Positions 7,553 to 10,000 of a DNA stretch of 10,000 nt are shown in pieces. This DNA is from Glandiceps talaboti. Lineage: Eukaryota > Hemichordata > Enteropneusta > Spengelidae. The notes below the pieces were generated by a model. It was given only the letters and a program-made list of their open reading frames with translations. It had not been told where the DNA came from and did no database searches. Position 1 is the stretch's first letter; every line of letters starts with the position of its first letter. The stretch is from NCBI RefSeq assembly GCF_964340395.1, contig NC_135567.1, forward strand, positions 18,460,306 to 18,470,305. Reading direction: 5' to 3'. A program made the translations under genes and the position numbers.

Positions 7553-8389
7553 CAATCATTACTTTGGTTTCGTTTACATGGTAGGATACTGTACTTGTAG
7601 ACCACAAATTCAACAGATGGACCCTAACATCACTGTTGAAGGACTAAACATTTAGCATTTTACGACTTTCACTTTGGTATTTTGTAAGGAATTTGTGTTT
7701 TAGCCAAGGGAAAATTTTCGACCGTGAACACATTTAATATGACGGTATAGAAGTGGCAAGACAAAAGGTGTAGCGGTCACTTGGGACAGTAGAATCTCTG
7801 AAGAATACTCGTGTAAAGCCAGAGTTTTTGAACAAAAGACAGAATGTGACAACAAGTAGAGCAGCGCGAAGGACATTTAGAGAGATTGATAGTGTCATTG
7901 GTTTGAAACTTAGTGGGAAGCCCTCGTCGTGGTCCGCACATTTGCTGTTAACTACCTCATTTTCCGCCAAACAACCACCGATTTTCTTCATTCTGTGCCA
8001 AGAAGTTTGTTTCCAAAAACAAAGAAATGTGTAGAGCCATAAATTAATTGCAACATATGTTATGGTCACCTCATTACCTGCAGTTAATGTTTTTTTTTCT
8101 TACAACATAACAATTCCGTTGCGCGCACGCGTCAGGACACCAGTTGGAGTCACGTGATGTGAATGAAGGTTGTCGAGGGGCGGTGATTGCAACAGGTGTT
8201 GATTTAGCCTTCTCCTCCTTGCACTTCATAAAATTGATTTCTGTCAACTTTTCAATGAATTTCTTAGATGAAGGAAAGACAGTCAAAGCGTCGCTTCGTT
8301 GACTCTCACGACTGCATAGCAGCATGGTGCCTACACTGCACACTTCACAGTGTTGTTTCCTCGTGTACTTTTGTTACAATTATATTTGT

Positions 8390-8870
8390 GTCGTCAAAAA
8401 TATATACACCCACTCCTGTCTCACAAGGAAATCAAATACTTTTTGTGGCCACGATTGTCGTCAAAAACATATTATTCGATCACTCAAGAATTATACCTTT
8501 GTCCTGATAATTGTGTAATTGTCGTCAAAAACATAAACCCGTCTGGGTCAATTGAACACATTGTGTTCAAAGTAAACTGTCGTTACGGTAAAATATAAAC
8601 TACTGATTTACCCTGTCGTCAAAAAATGACTTTTTGATTCAATTTTTTTTGTCAAATGCATTAAACTCCTGTCGGTCAGGAAGTTGAACAATTACTCTGC
8701 ACACCACAGTTGTCGTTAACTAATATAAAGTTTCATCGCTCAAAAAAATTAACACTTTTTTTTGTTACCGCAGTTGTCGTCAAAAGCATAAACTCCCGCC
8801 ACTCAAAATTCGTAAGAGAAGAAATATAAATTAACCGTGTCGTCAAAATCTCTCGTTGACCACTCGCGCC
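8390..8870 (+). repeat. Degenerate 33/64-bp minisatellite with GTCGTCAAAA core
   Basis: Units begin with GTCGTCAAAA at 8390, 8457, 8521, 8615, 8776 and 8839. Diverged copies start at 8579 (GTCGTT), about 8648 (TTTGTCAAATGCATTAAACT) and 8712 (GTCGTT). Spacings are 67, 64, 58, 36, 33, 64, 64 and 63, suggesting a basic period near 32 nt mostly used as a 64-nt higher unit. After the core, good copies read GCATAAACTCC, then CACTCAA or a variant at offset 21-25 (8411, 8481, 8545, 8636, 8737, 8800, 8861). It is about 2 kb upstream of the Hox start. Open frames through it are accidental. Confidence 0.75.
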
Positions 8871-9320
8871 AAAAACCAATTATTTTTTTACCAGACCTAG
8901 AAGCATCAGAAACTTAAACTTGTGTCAATAAAAAACGTAATACTAAATTGTTTTGTCAAAAATCTAGTAATTAAATATTTTTTGTGACAATAATCATCGT
9001 CGAACAAACCGATTAGAAGCCAACAGAACCCAATAGACCTCTTCAGTGCGAGCTGTATAGCAGCCACTAAAATTCAACCTTTTTCTCTTTTCCATTTTGT
9101 AGAGTACAAACTTCTTCTTTCTCTCTCTCTGCGTCGTGATCACATGACAATAGTATACCGAACGCAATCACAATACTGAAATATATGAAAAATAATTGAC
9201 GTATTGTCTGCTTTCTCGTCTTACAAATATTTGTCGACAGGATAGTTTTCAACAAACATGCGTTAATTTCCCCCAAAAATATATTTTGTTTAACAAATAA
9301 AACTTTTGATGTAGGTTTTT
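8871..9320. other. AT-rich flank, no gene recognised
   Basis: This holds possible decayed copies of the preceding minisatellite (TTGTCAAAAATC near 8955, ATCGTCGAAC near 8997) and a short CTCTCTCTCT pyrimidine run near 9121-9130. The 69-codon minus frame at 9067-9276 has no recognisable domain. Confidence 0.4.
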
Positions 9321-9509
9321 GTTTATTTGTTTGTTTGTTTGTATGTATGTATGTATGTATGTATGTATGTATGTATGTATGTATGTATGTATGTATGTAT
9401 GTATGTATGTATGTATGTATGTATGTATGTATGTATGTATGTATGTATGGATGGTTGTTTGTTTGTTTGTTTGTTTGTTTGTTTGTTTGTTTGTTTGTTT
9501 GTTTGTTTG
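9321..9509. repeat. Compound tetranucleotide microsatellite (GTTT)n(GTAT)n(GTTT)n
   Basis: A short (GTTT) block with one GTTTATTT interruption runs to about 9340. It is followed by about 27 uninterrupted GTAT units (9341-9449), a GATG interruption, and about 13 GTTT units to 9509. Because the period is 4, all frames stay open on both strands, giving meaningless Val-Cys-Met-Tyr or Thr-Tyr-Ile-His repeat frames. The long pure GTAT run implies high length polymorphism and a possible assembly weak point. Confidence 0.98.
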
Positions 9510-10000
9510 AGAAACGAGTACACGTTATGGAAGCGACATTTTGGAGTGACTAACGGTTATGTGTTAGAATCAAATTCATTTAAGGACGCTGTACGTTCTG
9601 ATAATTGTTGATAACGATGGACTACAGGCATATAATATTCGGCATTTTGTGATGTGCAGCGTCTGACGTCATTTTCACGCCTATTACGTGTTATCGTTTC
9701 GCTGCACTCCCGGCGATACAAAGCATGTTATTTCTGCCCTCAAAGTGAAAGTTCTGCTGTTCCAAACACGTTTCACTAAGGAGTACACAAACACATTTTT
9801 TTCGTAATTTTTGTCGAATCACGTTTATTTTAGAACCAAATCCTCGATTTGGTTATGATATCTACAGTTGAAGTAAAATTACATTCAAATTTTGGTCAAA
9901 TTTTCACAAAATTCACAAAATTCAAAATAATATGAAATCGCGCGCCATATTAGTATCTTGCGTGTGGTGGTAGTAGTTAATGAATATTGGGTACAACGTG
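9510..10000. other. Unassigned flank with a second CRE palindrome
   Basis: No gene is seen. TGACGTCA is at 9664-9671, in the context GCGTCTGACGTCATTTTCACGC. The end of the window has an AT-rich stretch with ATTCACAAAATTCACAAAAT, a short direct repeat (about 9905-9922). The segment 9530-9620 has ordinary composition and no domain-bearing frame. Confidence 0.4.

Larger units (their letters stand above)
6711..8389. other. Upstream intergenic region without a recognisable gene
   Basis: Apart from the CCAAT pentamer, I see no coding exon, tRNA or transposon here. The longest open frames (7734-8069 minus, 8074-8343 minus) have no domain, no splice context and compositions expected from read-through. 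Single GTCGTC hexamers occur at 6841 and 7356. A GTCTGC plus TTTTTCCCGCCC pairing sits at 7530-7552. It is probably 5' regulatory and intergenic DNA between this gene and the next Hox gene of the cluster. Confidence 0.5.

Noticed and set aside
7734-8069. 111-codon minus-strand open frame in the upstream region
   Set aside because: No domain, no clear start or splice context, hydrophobic stretches of no recognisable family, and an overlapping plus-strand frame of similar quality.
8390-8870. Regularly spaced direct repeats resembling a CRISPR array
   Set aside because: Repeats are diverged, and spacers are related to each other instead of unique. The window is animal DNA and there are no cas genes; a minisatellite explains it.
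9319-9611. Open frames on both strands with Val-Cys-Met-Tyr or Thr-Tyr-Ile-His repeats
   Set aside because: These are products of the tetranucleotide microsatellite, which is open in all frames.

Overview
The window is animal (metazoan) DNA, AT-rich (by eye roughly 36-38% GC), with one recognisable protein-coding gene: a two-exon Hox gene on the minus strand. Exon 1 (6650-6230) encodes a Hox N-terminus (MTSNFVNTLF...) and ends just after the YPWV hexapeptide at a GTAAGA splice donor. Exon 2 (1326-1019) starts at a CACTAG acceptor and encodes a complete Antp-class homeodomain plus a short acidic/lysine-rich tail and a TAA stop. The phases fit (1 nt + 2 nt make a Gly codon), giving a 242-residue protein across a 4,903-nt intron. 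N-terminus, hexapeptide, short linker and homeodomain place it in the central (Hox6-8) group. The [12 protein letters not shown] start and the [10 protein letters not shown] stretch match my memory of echinoderm Hox7 (the old sea-urchin Hbox1), so I call it Hox7 and infer an ambulacrarian, probably an echinoderm. No other window gene is available to confirm synteny.

Layout, left to right: 1-1018 is the gene's 3' side (UTR and/or flank), with a 29-bp tandem duplication at 52-109 and a short-period TTTTGACGAC repeat at 911-1008 beginning 11 bp past the stop. 1019-1326 is the homeobox exon. 1327-6229 is the intron, which holds a diverged inverted-repeat element (2632-2745) with a third copy at 3005-3043, a degenerate ~80-bp tandem array (3405-3800), AT-rich stretches and a perfect CRE palindrome. 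6230-6650 is exon 1, followed upstream by a TATATAT box and a CCAAT box. 6780-8389 is upstream sequence without a recognisable gene. 8390-8870 is a degenerate 33/64-bp minisatellite built on GTCGTCAAAA. 9321-9509 is a compound (GTTT)/(GTAT) microsatellite, and 9510-10000 shows only a second CRE palindrome.

The most unexpected signal is repetitive rather than coding. The hexamer GACGAC/GTCGTC occurs about 26 times by hand count, against about 2 expected from base composition. It is the core of several superficially different repeats: GGCAGACGAC in the intron array, GTCGTCAAAA in arrays flanking both ends of the gene in opposite orientation, and a bipartite form with a CCGCC/E2F-like box 10-20 nt away. 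This looks like an undescribed short-repeat family, or shared regulatory vocabulary, around a Hox locus. I see no prokaryotic-type system, CRISPR array, tRNA or rRNA.
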